Assembly (NCBI GenBank): GCA_026770585.1
Contig: MU646453.1
Span: forward strand, 258,700 to 270,681
DNA: 11,982 nt
Source: Baffinella frigidus
Taxonomy: Eukaryota; Cryptophyceae; Cryptomonadales; Baffinellaceae
Direction of reading: 5' to 3'
This document shows, in pieces, positions 1 to 5,813 of the stretch; the stretch's first letter is position 1, and every line of letters begins with the position of its first letter. Under the pieces are notes generated by a model. That model was given only the letters and a program-made list of their open reading frames with translations, ran no database searches and was not told the DNA's origin. The position numbers and the translations under genes were made by a program.

Positions 1-102
1 CTCTAAATGTCGAGGTCTTGCTCCGTGCTCCGGCATTCGTTATCATTGTGAAGCGCCCACAGTCCACACAGCGGACTACAAAGTGATTTTCGGGCAGGAA
101 AT

Positions 103-222
103 GCCCCGAGCTTCCGTTACCTTATCCGTAGGAACCCCCCCTATGTCCCTACGGGTTGCCTGCCGTAGGGTCCTAGGTCTTATCGCTTAGGGGTTATTCA
201 AAATCCCTTCGAAGTCCGCTGT
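103..222 (+). repeat. Left arm of 120-bp inverted repeat A
   Basis: This 120-bp segment is the reverse complement of 591-710 with about five mismatches and no gaps that I can see. It contains CCTACGGGTTGCC, CCGTAGGGTCCTAGG and the AT-richer GGGGTTATTCAAAATCCC. The distal 50 bases recur a third time at 471-520. It is most likely one end of a foldback or MITE-type element. No transposase lies between the arms. Confidence 0.85.
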
Positions 223-258
223 ATCGGCTGCCTCGCGTGTCTTCAAGGACCCTCCCCA

Positions 259-321
259 TACGTATATGTAGTGCTGTGGTCGAAGTTCCCCATCCCACCC
301 TCCTAACCACACTACCCAAAC
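259..321 (+). repeat. Left arm of 63-bp inverted repeat B
   Basis: This 63-bp stretch is the reverse complement of 799-861 with about three mismatches. It starts TACGTATATGTAG and ends CACTACCCAAAC. It lies inside the interval of inverted repeat A, while its partner lies outside it, so the two pairs cross instead of nesting. Confidence 0.8.
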
Positions 322-390
322 TTGGCAAGCCTAGCCGCAACTTTTGTCTTGCCCAGCGTGAGAGACCTCGGGTTCAGGGTTTATAGTTTA

Positions 391-452
391 CCCCCCCACA
401 CACCCCCTCTCCCTCTCTCCCCCTCGTCCTCTCTCTCCCTCTCCCCCTTCAC
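391..452 (+). repeat. Pyrimidine-rich tract
   Basis: An almost pure C/T run of about 60 bases (CCCCTCTCCCTCTC type), directly after a telomere-like scrap GGGTTCAGGGTTTA at 370-384. It behaves as simple sequence. The small open frame through it (322-615) is not credible coding sequence. Confidence 0.7.
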
Positions 453-470
453 CAGCCTGCCGGCGTTGCA

Positions 471-642
471 TCCTAGGTCTTATCGCTTAGGGGTTATTCA
501 AAATCCCTTCGCAGTCCGCTGTGTGGCCGAACAAGGTGCCCAGTGTTCGGCCACACATCGGACTTCAACACCGGACCGGTGTTCGGCCACACAGCGGACT
601 GCGCAGGGATTTTGAATAACCCCTAAGCGATAAGACCTAGGA
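471..642. repeat. Inner palindromic element C, 63-bp arms
   Basis: Bases 471-533 and 580-642 are reverse complements over 63 bp with a single mismatch, around a 46-bp loop. The arms start TCCTAGGTCTTATCGC and end GTGTGGCCGAACA. The loop holds another near copy of GTTCGGCCACACA(G/T)CGGACT, so the tip has been locally duplicated. The outer ~50 bases of each arm are shared with repeat A. The structure would fold into a strong hairpin or cruciform. Confidence 0.85.
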
Positions 643-710
643 CCCTACGGTAGGCAACCCGTAGGGACATAGGGGGGGTTCCTACGGATAAGGTAACGGA
701 AACTCAGGGC
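591..710 (-). repeat. Right arm of inverted repeat A
   Basis: Partner of 103-222, about 96 percent identical in reverse complement. It overlaps the right arm of the inner palindrome at 580-642. It is followed at 733-762 by CTGCCTCGCGTG and AAGGACCCTCCCC, which also follow the left arm at 228-257 in the same orientation. The flanking DNA is therefore directly repeated although the arms are inverted. Confidence 0.85.
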
Positions 711-798
711 ATTGAAGAGATTTGGAATAACCCTGCCTCGCGTGCCGTGAAGGACCCTCCCCGCGCGATGTGGAGGCCATGGTTGTTGCGGGGGGCAG

Positions 799-861
799 GT
801 TTGGGTAGTGTGGTTACGAGGGTAGAATGGGGAACTTCGACCACAGCACTACATATACGTA
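799..861 (-). repeat. Right arm of inverted repeat B
   Basis: Reverse complement of 259-321 with about three differences. It leads directly into the TACGTATA microsatellite. Confidence 0.8.
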
Positions 862-908
862 TGTACGTATGTACGTATATACGTATATACGTATATACGT
901 ATATACGT
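856..908 (+). repeat. 8-bp microsatellite TACGTATG/TACGTATA
   Basis: Two units of TACGTATG followed by four of TACGTATA and a partial unit. Each unit is almost self-complementary, so the whole tract can extrude as a hairpin. The first bases are shared with arm B, so the microsatellite may have grown from the end of that element. Confidence 0.9.
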
Positions 909-939
909 TCCCCATCTTACCCGCCTACCCACGCACGGT

Positions 940-1015
940 ACCCACAGCAGGTGGGTTGGACCAGGACCCTTCGTCCCAAACCCTGAACCCTCACCCAAAC
1001 CCTCACCCCTGCACC
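940..1015 (-). repeat. Telomere-like C-rich segment with flanking motif
   Basis: Begins with GGTGGGTTGGACCAGGACCC and continues into CCCAAACCCTGAACCCTCACCC. The same lead-in followed by CCCTRAA-type heptamers recurs at 1208-1268 and 1580-1633. This makes it a dispersed unit containing degenerate CCCTAAA telomere repeats, C-rich strand on top. Confidence 0.7.
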
Positions 1016-1046
1016 CGACGTCTCTCATGCTGGGCAAGTTGACAGC

Positions 1047-1130
1047 ACTTCTTCTTCTTTATTCCTCTCGATACAGGTCCTAAATGAGGCCCTTGAGCCT
1101 TGAGTTGAGTGATACAAAAGTCTATGGCCC
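1047..1130 (+). repeat. Dispersed repeat R2, copy 1
   Basis: About 84 bp beginning CTTCTTCTTTATT(C/A)CTCTCGA and continuing GGTCCTARATG, GCCTTGAGTTGAGTGATAC. Other copies are at 3563-3648 and, truncated, at 10825-10880, all in the same orientation. I recognise no coding potential or known family. Confidence 0.75.
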
Positions 1131-1152
1131 TTAAGAAACGGGCCCGCCTCAG

Positions 1153-1211
1153 AGACAGCACGTCTCAGGTTGACATGCTAAGTTGACAGCACGTCTCAAG
1201 TTGACATGCTG
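1153..1211 (+). repeat. 32-bp tandem repeat, AAGTTGACA type, locus 1
   Basis: About two units of a 32-bp sequence containing AAGTTGACAGCACGTCTC and AAGTTGACATGCTG. A half unit lies at 1036-1047, and a second two-unit array is at 4048-4111. Confidence 0.75.
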
Positions 1212-1268
1212 GGCTGGACCAGCACCCTGCGTCCCAAACCCTAAACCCTAAACCCTGAACCCTCACCA
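1212..1268 (-). repeat. Interstitial telomere-like repeat, C-rich
   Basis: Contains CCCAAACCCTAAACCCTAAACCCTG in pieces, followed by AACCCTCACC. Two exact CCCTAAA units sit among variants. It is the second copy of the GGACCAGCACCC-led unit and is read C-rich on this strand. Confidence 0.75.
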
Positions 1269-1301
1269 AGGTGTACCACTGCAACCCCGTGTAAAGTGTG
1301 T

Positions 1302-1376
1302 GAGAGAGAGAGGAGAGAGAGGGGAGAGAGAGGGGAGAGAGAGGGGAGAGAGAGGAGAGAGAGAGGAGAGAGAGGG

Positions 1377-1409
<33 letters not shown>

Positions 1410-1426
1410 GGAGAGAGAGCGGAAAG
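1302..1426 (+). repeat. GA-rich purine tract
   Basis: Bases 1302-1401 are pure purine (GAGAGAGAGG-type), and the tract continues to 1426 with two single C interruptions. Mirror-symmetric GA runs of this length can form triplex (H-) DNA. The arginine/glutamate open frames across it are an artefact of the simple sequence. Confidence 0.9.
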
Positions 1427-1435
1427 CCATGCTTG

Positions 1436-1633
1436 CCTCGAAAGACCCTCCCCACGCGATGCCGAGACGTTTTGGTCCTAGGATCCCTCGGCCTACGGTA
1501 GGAGGTCCTAGGCAATGCCGTAGGCCAACTACCCCATTTTCAGGACGTTCGCCTATGAGGTTGTTGCGGGGGGGGCAGGTGGGTTGCACCAGGACCCTAA
1601 GTCCCAAACCCTCAACCCTGAACCCTCATCCAG
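1436..1633 (+). repeat. Mosaic of repeat pieces with CCTACGGTAGG palindrome
   Basis: GACCCTCCCC(A/G)CGCGATG at 1443-1462 matches 750-770. GGCCTACGG at 1490 and CCGTAGGCC at 1518-1526 form a small inverted repeat. GGTTGTTGCGGGGGG at 1559 matches 781. GGACCCTAAGTCCCAAACCC followed by CTCAACCCTGAACCC is another telomere-like unit. The segment is assembled from modules seen elsewhere in the first 1.3 kb. Confidence 0.65.
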
Positions 1634-1703
1634 GTTGGGTAGCGCGTGAAGGAGGGGCTGGTATCCTTGGAGAAAGTGCTCCCGCCCCGGGTAGTGTTTC
1701 GGA

Positions 1704-1756
1704 TCCGGGTAGTGCGTAGGGCGCTACGGTAGGGCGGTGCCGTAGGGCGCTACTGA
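1704..1756. repeat. Repeated GTAGGGCGCTAC motif
   Basis: GTAGGGCGCTAC occurs twice around GGTAGGGCGGTGCC. The motif is nearly self-complementary, so several alternative hairpins are possible. No gene is visible here. Confidence 0.5.
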
Positions 1757-1800
1757 GTACCCGTACCCGCCTTCGTTCCCGGGAGCAGGTTGGCTGGCGG

Positions 1801-1886
1801 GTCAAGGAGGGGCTGGTGTCGTTCGAGAAAGTGCGGGACTGGGGGCGTCTGGAGTGCCAGCAGCACATCTGCGAAATCCAAGGTGC
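1801..1886 (+). repeat. ~85-bp direct repeat D, copy 1
   Basis: Runs from GGAGGGGCTGGTGTC through TTCGAGAAAGTGCGGGACTG to CATCTGCGAAATCCAAGGTG. It matches 2118-2200 closely. Shorter relics (ATCTGCGAAATCCAGGGTA) are at 2002-2026 and 2250-2272. The two copies fall in different reading frames of the long minus-strand frame at 1626-2384, which argues against coding. Confidence 0.8.
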
Positions 1887-2037
1887 CTTACATGCCTTAT
1901 ATGTCATTTGTACACCAGGATCGTGGTACAGTTTTATATTGGTCTGGTACAAAACAGTTATTAGCGGTCGCCCCATTTGCTCTGGGGCTGCTAAAGTGTC
2001 AGCGCATCTGCGAAATCCAGGGTATGCCTTGGTTCGT

Positions 2038-2097
2038 GTGCCCCCATTAACCGCGGATAGCGTTCTTGTACCCCCATTAACCGCGGATAGCGTTCTA
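2038..2097 (+). repeat. 30-bp tandem duplication
   Basis: Two abutting 30-bp units, each with CCCCCATTAACCGCGGATAG and ending GCGTTCT, differing at about two bases. The right unit runs into the perfect palindrome at 2091-2112. Confidence 0.9.
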
Positions 2098-2112
2098 GAA
2101 CGTTCTAGAACG
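2091..2112. repeat. Perfect 22-bp palindrome
   Basis: CGTTCTAGAACGTTCTAGAA plus CG is exactly self-complementary. It is made of two copies of the palindromic decamer GTTCTAGAAC. Such sites can bind dimeric proteins, but nothing here ties it to a regulated gene. Confidence 0.85.
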
Positions 2113-2117
2113 TGATG

Positions 2118-2200
2118 GACGAGGGGGACGTGTCTTTCGAGAAAGTGCGGGACTGGGGGCGTTTGGAGTGCCAGCAGCACATCTGCGAAATCCAAGGTGG
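2118..2200 (+). repeat. ~85-bp direct repeat D, copy 2
   Basis: Second copy of the repeat at 1801-1886, with only a few substitutions in the shared core TTCGAGAAAGTGCGGGACTG...CATCTGCGAAATCCAAGGTG. It is followed by two AAGTTGACAT motifs (2222-2231, 2242-2251), which link it to the 32-bp repeats elsewhere. Confidence 0.8.
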
Positions 2201-2382
2201 GAGCCGCTTTACTCCGCTCATAAGTTGACATTACTTCGCTGCTAAGTTGACATCCGCGAAATCCAGGGTAAGCCTTGCTTGATGTCCAAACTGTGCCCCG
2301 CCGAAGCCACAGGCTGCATGGACACAGGCTCCAGCCTCGGTTTGGTCCACTTCGGAGGACGCAGGGAGGGTTGCATGCTTTC

Positions 2383-2546
2383 ATAGTAGCAGGGTCTGGT
2401 TTTAGATTCGTAAAGTGGCTCGTTCTGGTACAAATGATAAAACTCGAGGACTTTACAAGTCAAATTCGACTTTTAAATTTCCCGCGTTTTCAAATTTGTA
2501 CCAGAAAACAGCCACTTTACAAATCTAATTTCAGACCCTATCACTA
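2383..2546. mobile_element. MITE-like element, 53-bp inverted ends
   Basis: Bases 2383-2435 and 2494-2546 are imperfect reverse complements. They share ATAGT...AGGGTCTG, TAGAT.YGTAAAGTGGCT and TTCTGGTACAAAT, with roughly eight mismatches. The ~58-bp centre is AT-rich and non-coding. At 164 bp with no open frame it fits a non-autonomous DNA transposon. A convincing target duplication is not visible. The TTTGTACCAGAA terminus recurs at 11469-11480. Confidence 0.7.
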
Positions 2547-2549
2547 TTA

Positions 2550-2600
2550 GCTTGCTGGTGGCGGGAGCAGGTGTTTTGTGGATCTGATGTGACGCTTGGC
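2550..2600 (+). repeat. 51-bp direct repeat flanking a MITE-like element, left
   Basis: Matches 2794-2844 at about 92 percent (GCTTGCTGGTRGCGGGRGCA, then TGTGGATCTGATGTGAC). The two copies bracket the inverted-repeat element at 2599-2783. Confidence 0.85.
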
Positions 2601-2783
2601 CCACACGAGAATGCTAGAGGGGCCTATTTAAATGTGAGTTGTAACATTAGTGTAGTAACTTTCGTGAGATTGGTCACGTCACTCTGCGAAATTAGCACAG
2701 TCACGAGGTTGGAATACCCTATCCTGGTACAAATATTTACAACCCCACTTGTAAATAGGACCCTCCAGCATTCTCGAGTGGGC
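2599..2783. mobile_element. MITE-like element, ~46-bp inverted ends
   Basis: Bases 2599-2644 and 2737-2783 pair as inverted repeats. They share CGAGAATGCT, CCTATTTA and GTTGTAA, with about eight mismatches and one gap. The interior is AT-rich and non-coding and contains another CTGGTACAAAT, the inner terminus of the neighbouring element at 2383-2546. The element is 185 bp. Confidence 0.7.
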
Positions 2784-2793
2784 AGGGTTGCAT

Positions 2794-2844
2794 GCTTGCT
2801 GGTAGCGGGGGCAGGTGTGTTGTGGATCTGATGTGACTCTTGGC
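2794..2844 (+). repeat. 51-bp direct repeat flanking a MITE-like element, right
   Basis: Partner of 2550-2600. It is preceded by TTGCATGCTT, which also occurs at 2371-2380 before the first MITE-like element. The whole block 2371-2844 therefore carries a duplicated frame. Confidence 0.85.
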
Positions 2845-2862
2845 GGCCTTAGTGCGCGTGCG

Positions 2863-2950
2863 GTCCGTTAGGTCCTTCAGGTTCTTCGAGCTCCCAACAT
2901 AGGCGGACGCCGGAACTTGTTCTGCCGAAAAGCTTCCTTTCGGATCACAT
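2863..2950 (+). repeat. Dispersed repeat R3, copy 1
   Basis: About 90 bp with the landmarks GTCCGTTAGGTCCTTCAGG, TTCTTCGAGCTCCCAACATA, GGAAC(T/C)..TTCTGC and GCTTCCTTTCGGATCAC. At least six further full or partial copies are present on both strands (3045, 6094/6287, 8838, 9913, 10168, 10674). GGTTCTTCGAGCTCC resembles a pol III B box with two extra bases, so a SINE-like origin is possible but unproven. Confidence 0.85.
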
Positions 2951-3044
2951 TCAGGAGGTTACTGTACAAGGGTACAAGAGTTACTCGAAATTAAGGACAC
3001 GCCCCGCCTTAGGGGCCTACAGTACGCCCGCCCCTAACATAAGG

Positions 3045-3063
3045 ATGCTTCCTTTCGGATCAC
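3045..3063 (+). repeat. R3 3'-end fragment
   Basis: GGATGCTTCCTTTCGGATCAC repeats the tail of the R3 copy 100 bases upstream. The intervening DNA has a small GCCCC...GGGGC hairpin (3001-3016). Confidence 0.6.
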
Positions 3064-3084
3064 GCGGAGATGCGACTTTCGGCT

Positions 3085-3203
3085 GATGGTCAAATTGATG
3101 TTCAAATTCATGGTCAAATTCATGGTCAAATTCATGGTCAAATTCATGGTCAAAATGATGGTTGAAATTATGGTGAAATTATGGTGAAATTGATGGTGAA
3201 ATT
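3085..3203 (+). repeat. 12-bp minisatellite (SATGGTCAAATT)n
   Basis: About ten head-to-tail units of (G/C)ATGGTCAAATT. The first half uses GGTCAAATT and the second half has drifted to GGTGAAATT, with one 11-base unit. The strict 12-base period keeps a frame open (the 65-aa frame at 3181-3378 starts in it), but there is no sign of a real protein downstream. Confidence 0.9.
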
Positions 3204-3310
3204 GATGGGCGAACCGCAGTGCGCCTGCGGAGCCAGCACCATCAGATCGTCAGCAAGGGCCTGCACACACGGTATCGCCTGCCCTCATCACCACCGGCAG
3301 CTTGCTTGCA

Positions 3311-3550
3311 TTGTGATACCACCTGCCCTTGGAGCCATTCTTGCGACAGCTTGCTTGGATTTCATACGCAAACACTGATAATTTATAAACTGGATTCAAT
3401 GAAATTCACTACACAGAACGATCTTTACATGTAATATTAAAGCGAACGTGTAGTAATTTTGATTAAAACCAAGTTTATGAATTATAAGTGTTTCCATATG
3501 AGATTGTGAAACTCCTGCCCTTGGAGCCATTCTTGCTAGGAATGGGATGC
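3311..3550 (+). repeat. CCTGCCCTTGGAGCC units 1 and 2
   Basis: The sequence ATTGTGATACCACCTGCCC followed by TTGGAGCCATTCTTGC at 3311-3344 recurs at 3503-3536, and again at 3774-3800 and 3959-3981. CGACAGCTTGCTTGGATTT follows copy 1 and recurs at 3652-3671. Between the copies lies an AT-rich stretch (3365-3500) in which I see no gene. Confidence 0.7.
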
Positions 3551-3562
3551 CCTCGTTGTGTA

Positions 3563-3648
3563 CTTCTTCTTCTTCTTTATTACTCTCGATTAAGGTCCTA
3601 GATGGGCCCTTTAGCCTTGCGTTCAGTGATACAATCGTCTACGAGCCT
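3563..3648 (+). repeat. Dispersed repeat R2, copy 2
   Basis: Second copy of the repeat at 1047-1130 (CTTCTTCTTTATTACTCTCG, GGTCCTAGATGG, GTTCAGTGATACAA). It is diverged at roughly one base in six and in the same orientation. Confidence 0.75.
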
Positions 3649-3694
3649 TCACCGACAGCTTGCTTGGATTTAATTTCGGGGCAAGATAGATTAT

Positions 3695-3775
3695 GTCCCG
3701 CTATCTTAGGCCTCCGACGCCAAAGATAAGGGTGTACATGCTATTTTAGGTACACTGATGCTATCTTACGGATTG
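3695..3775 (+). repeat. GCTATCTTAGG triplet repeat
   Basis: GCTATCTTAGGCC, GCTATTTTAGGTAC and GCTATCTTACGG occur at irregular spacing in 80 bases. Weak local duplication, no gene. Confidence 0.4.
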
Positions 3776-3798
3776 CGAACCGCCTGCCCTTGGAGCCA

Positions 3799-3955
3799 TT
3801 ATCTAGCTCTGTCCCACTTGATTTCGTCTCATCTCTAAAAACATTTAGCCGTAGATGGACAGTTAATTTGTACTGGAGATCCTCCTTTAAAACTAATAAT
3901 GACGGCTAAATGTTTTTAATGATGAGACGAAATCAAGTGGGACAGAGCTAGATTA
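3799..3955. mobile_element. 151-bp MITE with TTA target-site duplication
   Basis: The element 3802-3952 has 51-bp terminal inverted repeats (3802-3852 and 3902-3952) that differ at only two positions. They start TCTAGCTCTGTCCCACTTG. It is flanked by TTA on each side (3799-3801 and 3953-3955). The 49-bp centre has no coding capacity. A 3-bp TTA duplication is characteristic of PIF/Harbinger elements, though TA inside it would also allow a Tc1/mariner reading. The insertion sits exactly between two copies of the CCTGCCCTTGGAGCC unit. The nearly identical arms suggest a recent insertion. Confidence 0.85.
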
Positions 3956-4047
3956 TTGCCTGCCCTTGGAGCCATTCTTGCTCGGAATGTGATACCTGCG
4001 CGAGACTGCAGCGGTTCCCTCTGCTTGCGAGGTCTCCCCAGCTGGGT

Positions 4048-4111
4048 AAGTTGACAGCACGTCTCAAGTTGACATGCTGAAGTTGACAGCGCGCCTCAAG
4101 TTGACATGCGG
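4048..4111 (+). repeat. 32-bp tandem repeat, AAGTTGACA type, locus 2
   Basis: Two abutting 32-bp units, each AAGTTGACAGC.CG.CTCA followed by AGTTGACATGC. They match the array at 1153-1211. GCTGGGTAAGTTGAC upstream here parallels GCTGGGCAAGTTGAC at 1029-1043. Confidence 0.85.
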
Positions 4112-4202
4112 GGCCACGTCTGGGCAGATACGTGAAGCTCCGCAACGCATCCAACACCTAGGCCAATGGCTCCAACGTCAGGCCAACCTGATGTGGTACC
4201 TG

Positions 4203-4480
4203 CAGGGGTACCTCGCTCATAAGAAACCGCCGCCCCCCTAGGACCACCGTAGGGCCCTAGGCATAGGCCTACTGTAGGGTCCTGGGCATAGCTACAGGGG
4301 TACCTCGCTCATAAGAAACCGCCCCCCCCTCTAGGACCACCATAGGACCCTAGGCATAGCCTTCCAGGGGTACCTCGCTCATAAGAAACGCCCAGCCCCT
4401 AAGCCCACCACAGGACCCTAGGCATATGCCTACGGTAGGGTCCTAGGGAGGGGCGGTTTCTTATGAGCGAGGTACCCCTA
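4203..4480. mobile_element. F1 palindrome, compound copy (three left arms, one right arm)
   Basis: Left arms begin at 4203, 4295 and 4365 (CAGGGGTACCTCGCTCATAA), and a single right arm ends at about 4480. Only the third left arm (4365) pairs with the right arm to give a complete ~116-bp palindrome. The first two are half elements cut at the centre. All carry the central CCTAC-N-GTAGG or GGCCCTAGGCATAG modules. This is what repeated nested insertion or slippage at a hairpin would leave. Confidence 0.85.
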
Positions 4481-4481
4481 T

Positions 4482-4677
4482 CCCTTAAGTGGCGAGTAGG
4501 CTCATACGCCCTACGGTACATGTAGGGCCCTAGGACCCGCCTAGGGCGAGTTAGGGTGAATATTCACCTAGGGCCCTAGGACCCGCCTAGGGCGAGTTAG
4601 GTTGAATATTCACCTAGGGCCCTAGGACCCGCCTAGGGCGAGTTAGGGTGAATATTCACCCTGTGGGCACTTAAGGG
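4482..4677. mobile_element. F2 element with internal 46-bp x3 array
   Basis: Ends CCCTTAAGTGGCGAG (4482) and CACTTAAGGG (4668-4677) are inverted. The first 60 bases match the right part of 9772-9870 in reverse complement (AGTAGGCTCATACGCCCTAC). The centre is three perfect-register 46-bp units at 4523-4568, 4569-4614 and 4615-4660 (TAGGGCCCTAGGACCCGCC, then AGGGTGAATATTCACC). They are nearly identical, so the array is recent. GGTGAATATTCACC is itself a palindrome. No protein is encoded. Confidence 0.8.
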
Positions 4678-4982
4678 AGAGACAAGCCTTGTGAGGACGG
4701 GGTCCTGGACGGGCCCGCCTCAGGGGAAAAGGGCTCCAAGGGTGAGTCCTATATCGCGTGTGCCTGGTTCACTTCTGTGATGCCTTTACTCCATAAGTCA
4801 ATACAACTACTTAGAGAGGTTTTCCCCCGCTTCAGCCCTGACGGCCCGGGCGCACCCCAGAGTGTTTGATGTAAAATTATAATAAATAGATTACGATTAA
4901 TTATAATCTAACACGCGCCCCCCCCCCCCCCGAGGGGGGGGGGTTGCCGGACACACAGGGGAGTATGCGGTTGCGTCCCATA
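4678..4982. other. Intervening DNA, AT-rich patch and C14/G10 foldback
   Basis: No gene seen. 4705-4723 carries GGACGGGCCCGCCTCAGG, also seen at 1138, 6127 and 6145. 4869-4911 is AT-rich with the short inverted pair AGATTA/TAATCT. At 4918-4943 fourteen C's, then GA, then ten G's form an uninterrupted poly-C/poly-G hairpin. Confidence 0.5.
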
Positions 4983-5100
4983 CAGGGGTACCTCGATCAT
5001 ACGAAAGCGCCTCCGCCTAGGACCCTACAGTAGGGCTATGCCTCGGGCCTACATGTATGGTGGTCCTGGGGGGGTTGCGCTTTACAGTTACGTGATCACG
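4983..5100. mobile_element. F1 palindrome, degenerate copy b
   Basis: The left end CAGGGGTACCTCGATCAT is preceded by TA. The centre CCTACAGTAGGG..ATGCC is present. The right arm is recognisable only at GTTGCGCTTTAC and then decays. Both arms use AAAGCGC/GCGCTTT instead of AAACCGC/GCGGTTT, as in the copy at 6654-6771. Confidence 0.65.
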
Positions 5101-5375
5101 TCCCAAGAGGGCCGGGGGCCGGACGCGCTCTATGCCGCCGGCATTTTAAGAATCAGTACCACGATAAGCCATCTAAACACTTTTAGCGCGAACGAGTGTG
5201 TATGAAAATCCCACTTCTACCCTGGCGCGGTACACGGTGGGTAGACCACGCGTGACCGCATTCTAAACCTAGCCTCCTCGGGGGGGGGGCATCTTGGTGC
5301 CAATAAAGGCCTCTCATAGATGTCACCCGCGCCCTTCACTCCTCTCCACCCTCTCACGAGCGTGTGCGCAACGTG
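5101..5375. other. Unannotated stretch
   Basis: I see no gene. There is a GCCGCCGGC palindrome near 5141, a G9 run at 5281-5289, and a CAATAAAGG that could be a fortuitous polyadenylation signal. The composition is mixed and the short frames here are not coding-like. Confidence 0.4.
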
Positions 5376-5497
5376 TACAGGTGTACCTCGCTCATAAGAA
5401 ACTGCCCCCCCCCCTAGGACCACCATAGGGCCCTAAACATAGGCCTACTGTAGGGTCCTAGGGGGGCGTGGTTTCTTGTGAGCGAGGTACCCCTATA
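5376..5497. mobile_element. F1 palindrome, copy c
   Basis: Element 5378-5495 is flanked by TA at 5376-5377 and 5496-5497. Its last base is A instead of G (CCCCTA). The left arm has AAACTGCCCC and the right arm GGCGTGGTTTCTTGTG, so this copy's arms no longer match each other. In reverse complement the whole element is nearly identical to copy d at 5898-6014, with about three substitutions and one base of homopolymer. Confidence 0.85.
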
Positions 5498-5752
5498 GAG
5501 CACATGAACTCTCTAGGCGTCCTTGCTCAGAAACAGCCTCTGTTAGGTGCACACATGGAGGCAGCGGTGGTATTGATGACTCTCTCCGTCAAGAACCCGC
5601 ACCCCCCTGGCACCACGTTGGGGACACAACTGGCAGTGGAGACAGACTGAGCGGGGTATAAAATGGACCGATCATAGTCTGGTAATGGCACGGGTTAGGC
5701 AATAACGGCGTAACCTCTTTAATAAATTCAGTAATCTGTAATCAGACGTGAG
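5498..5752. other. Unannotated stretch
   Basis: No supported gene. A 60-codon frame (5468-5650) begins inside F1 copy c and has no recognisable protein features. GGGGTATAAAATGG at 5653-5666 looks like a TATA box, but no gene lies downstream of it, so I do not call a promoter. Confidence 0.4.
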
Positions 5753-5813
5753 GATCTGCTGAGATGAAGATGGGGTCGGTAGTGTTGAGGAGGTGTAGTG
5801 TTGAGGAGGTGTA
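5753..5813 (+). repeat. Repeat F4, left part, split by F1 insertion
   Basis: GATCTGCTGAGATGAAGATG..GTCGGTAGTGTTGAGGAGGTG matches 6997-7056 in reverse complement. The 16-bp AGTGTTGAGGAGGTGT is locally duplicated (5781-5796 and 5797-5812). It stops at TA, exactly where F1 sequence begins, and its continuation is at 6015-6078. Confidence 0.85.

Noticed and set aside
322-615. 97-codon frame with hydrophobic start
   Set aside because: It runs through a pyrimidine tract and a palindrome arm. The sequence is explained by repeats.
1296-1719. Arg/Glu-rich open frames on either strand of the GA tract
   Set aside because: The reading frames stay open only because simple purine sequence lacks stop codons.
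1626-2384. 252-codon minus-strand open frame
   Set aside because: It crosses direct repeats whose two copies are read in different frames, plus a 30-bp tandem duplication. Composition is not coding-like.
5653-5666. TATA-box promoter GGGGTATAAAATGG
   Set aside because: No credible gene begins downstream. Repeat F4 and F1 elements follow.
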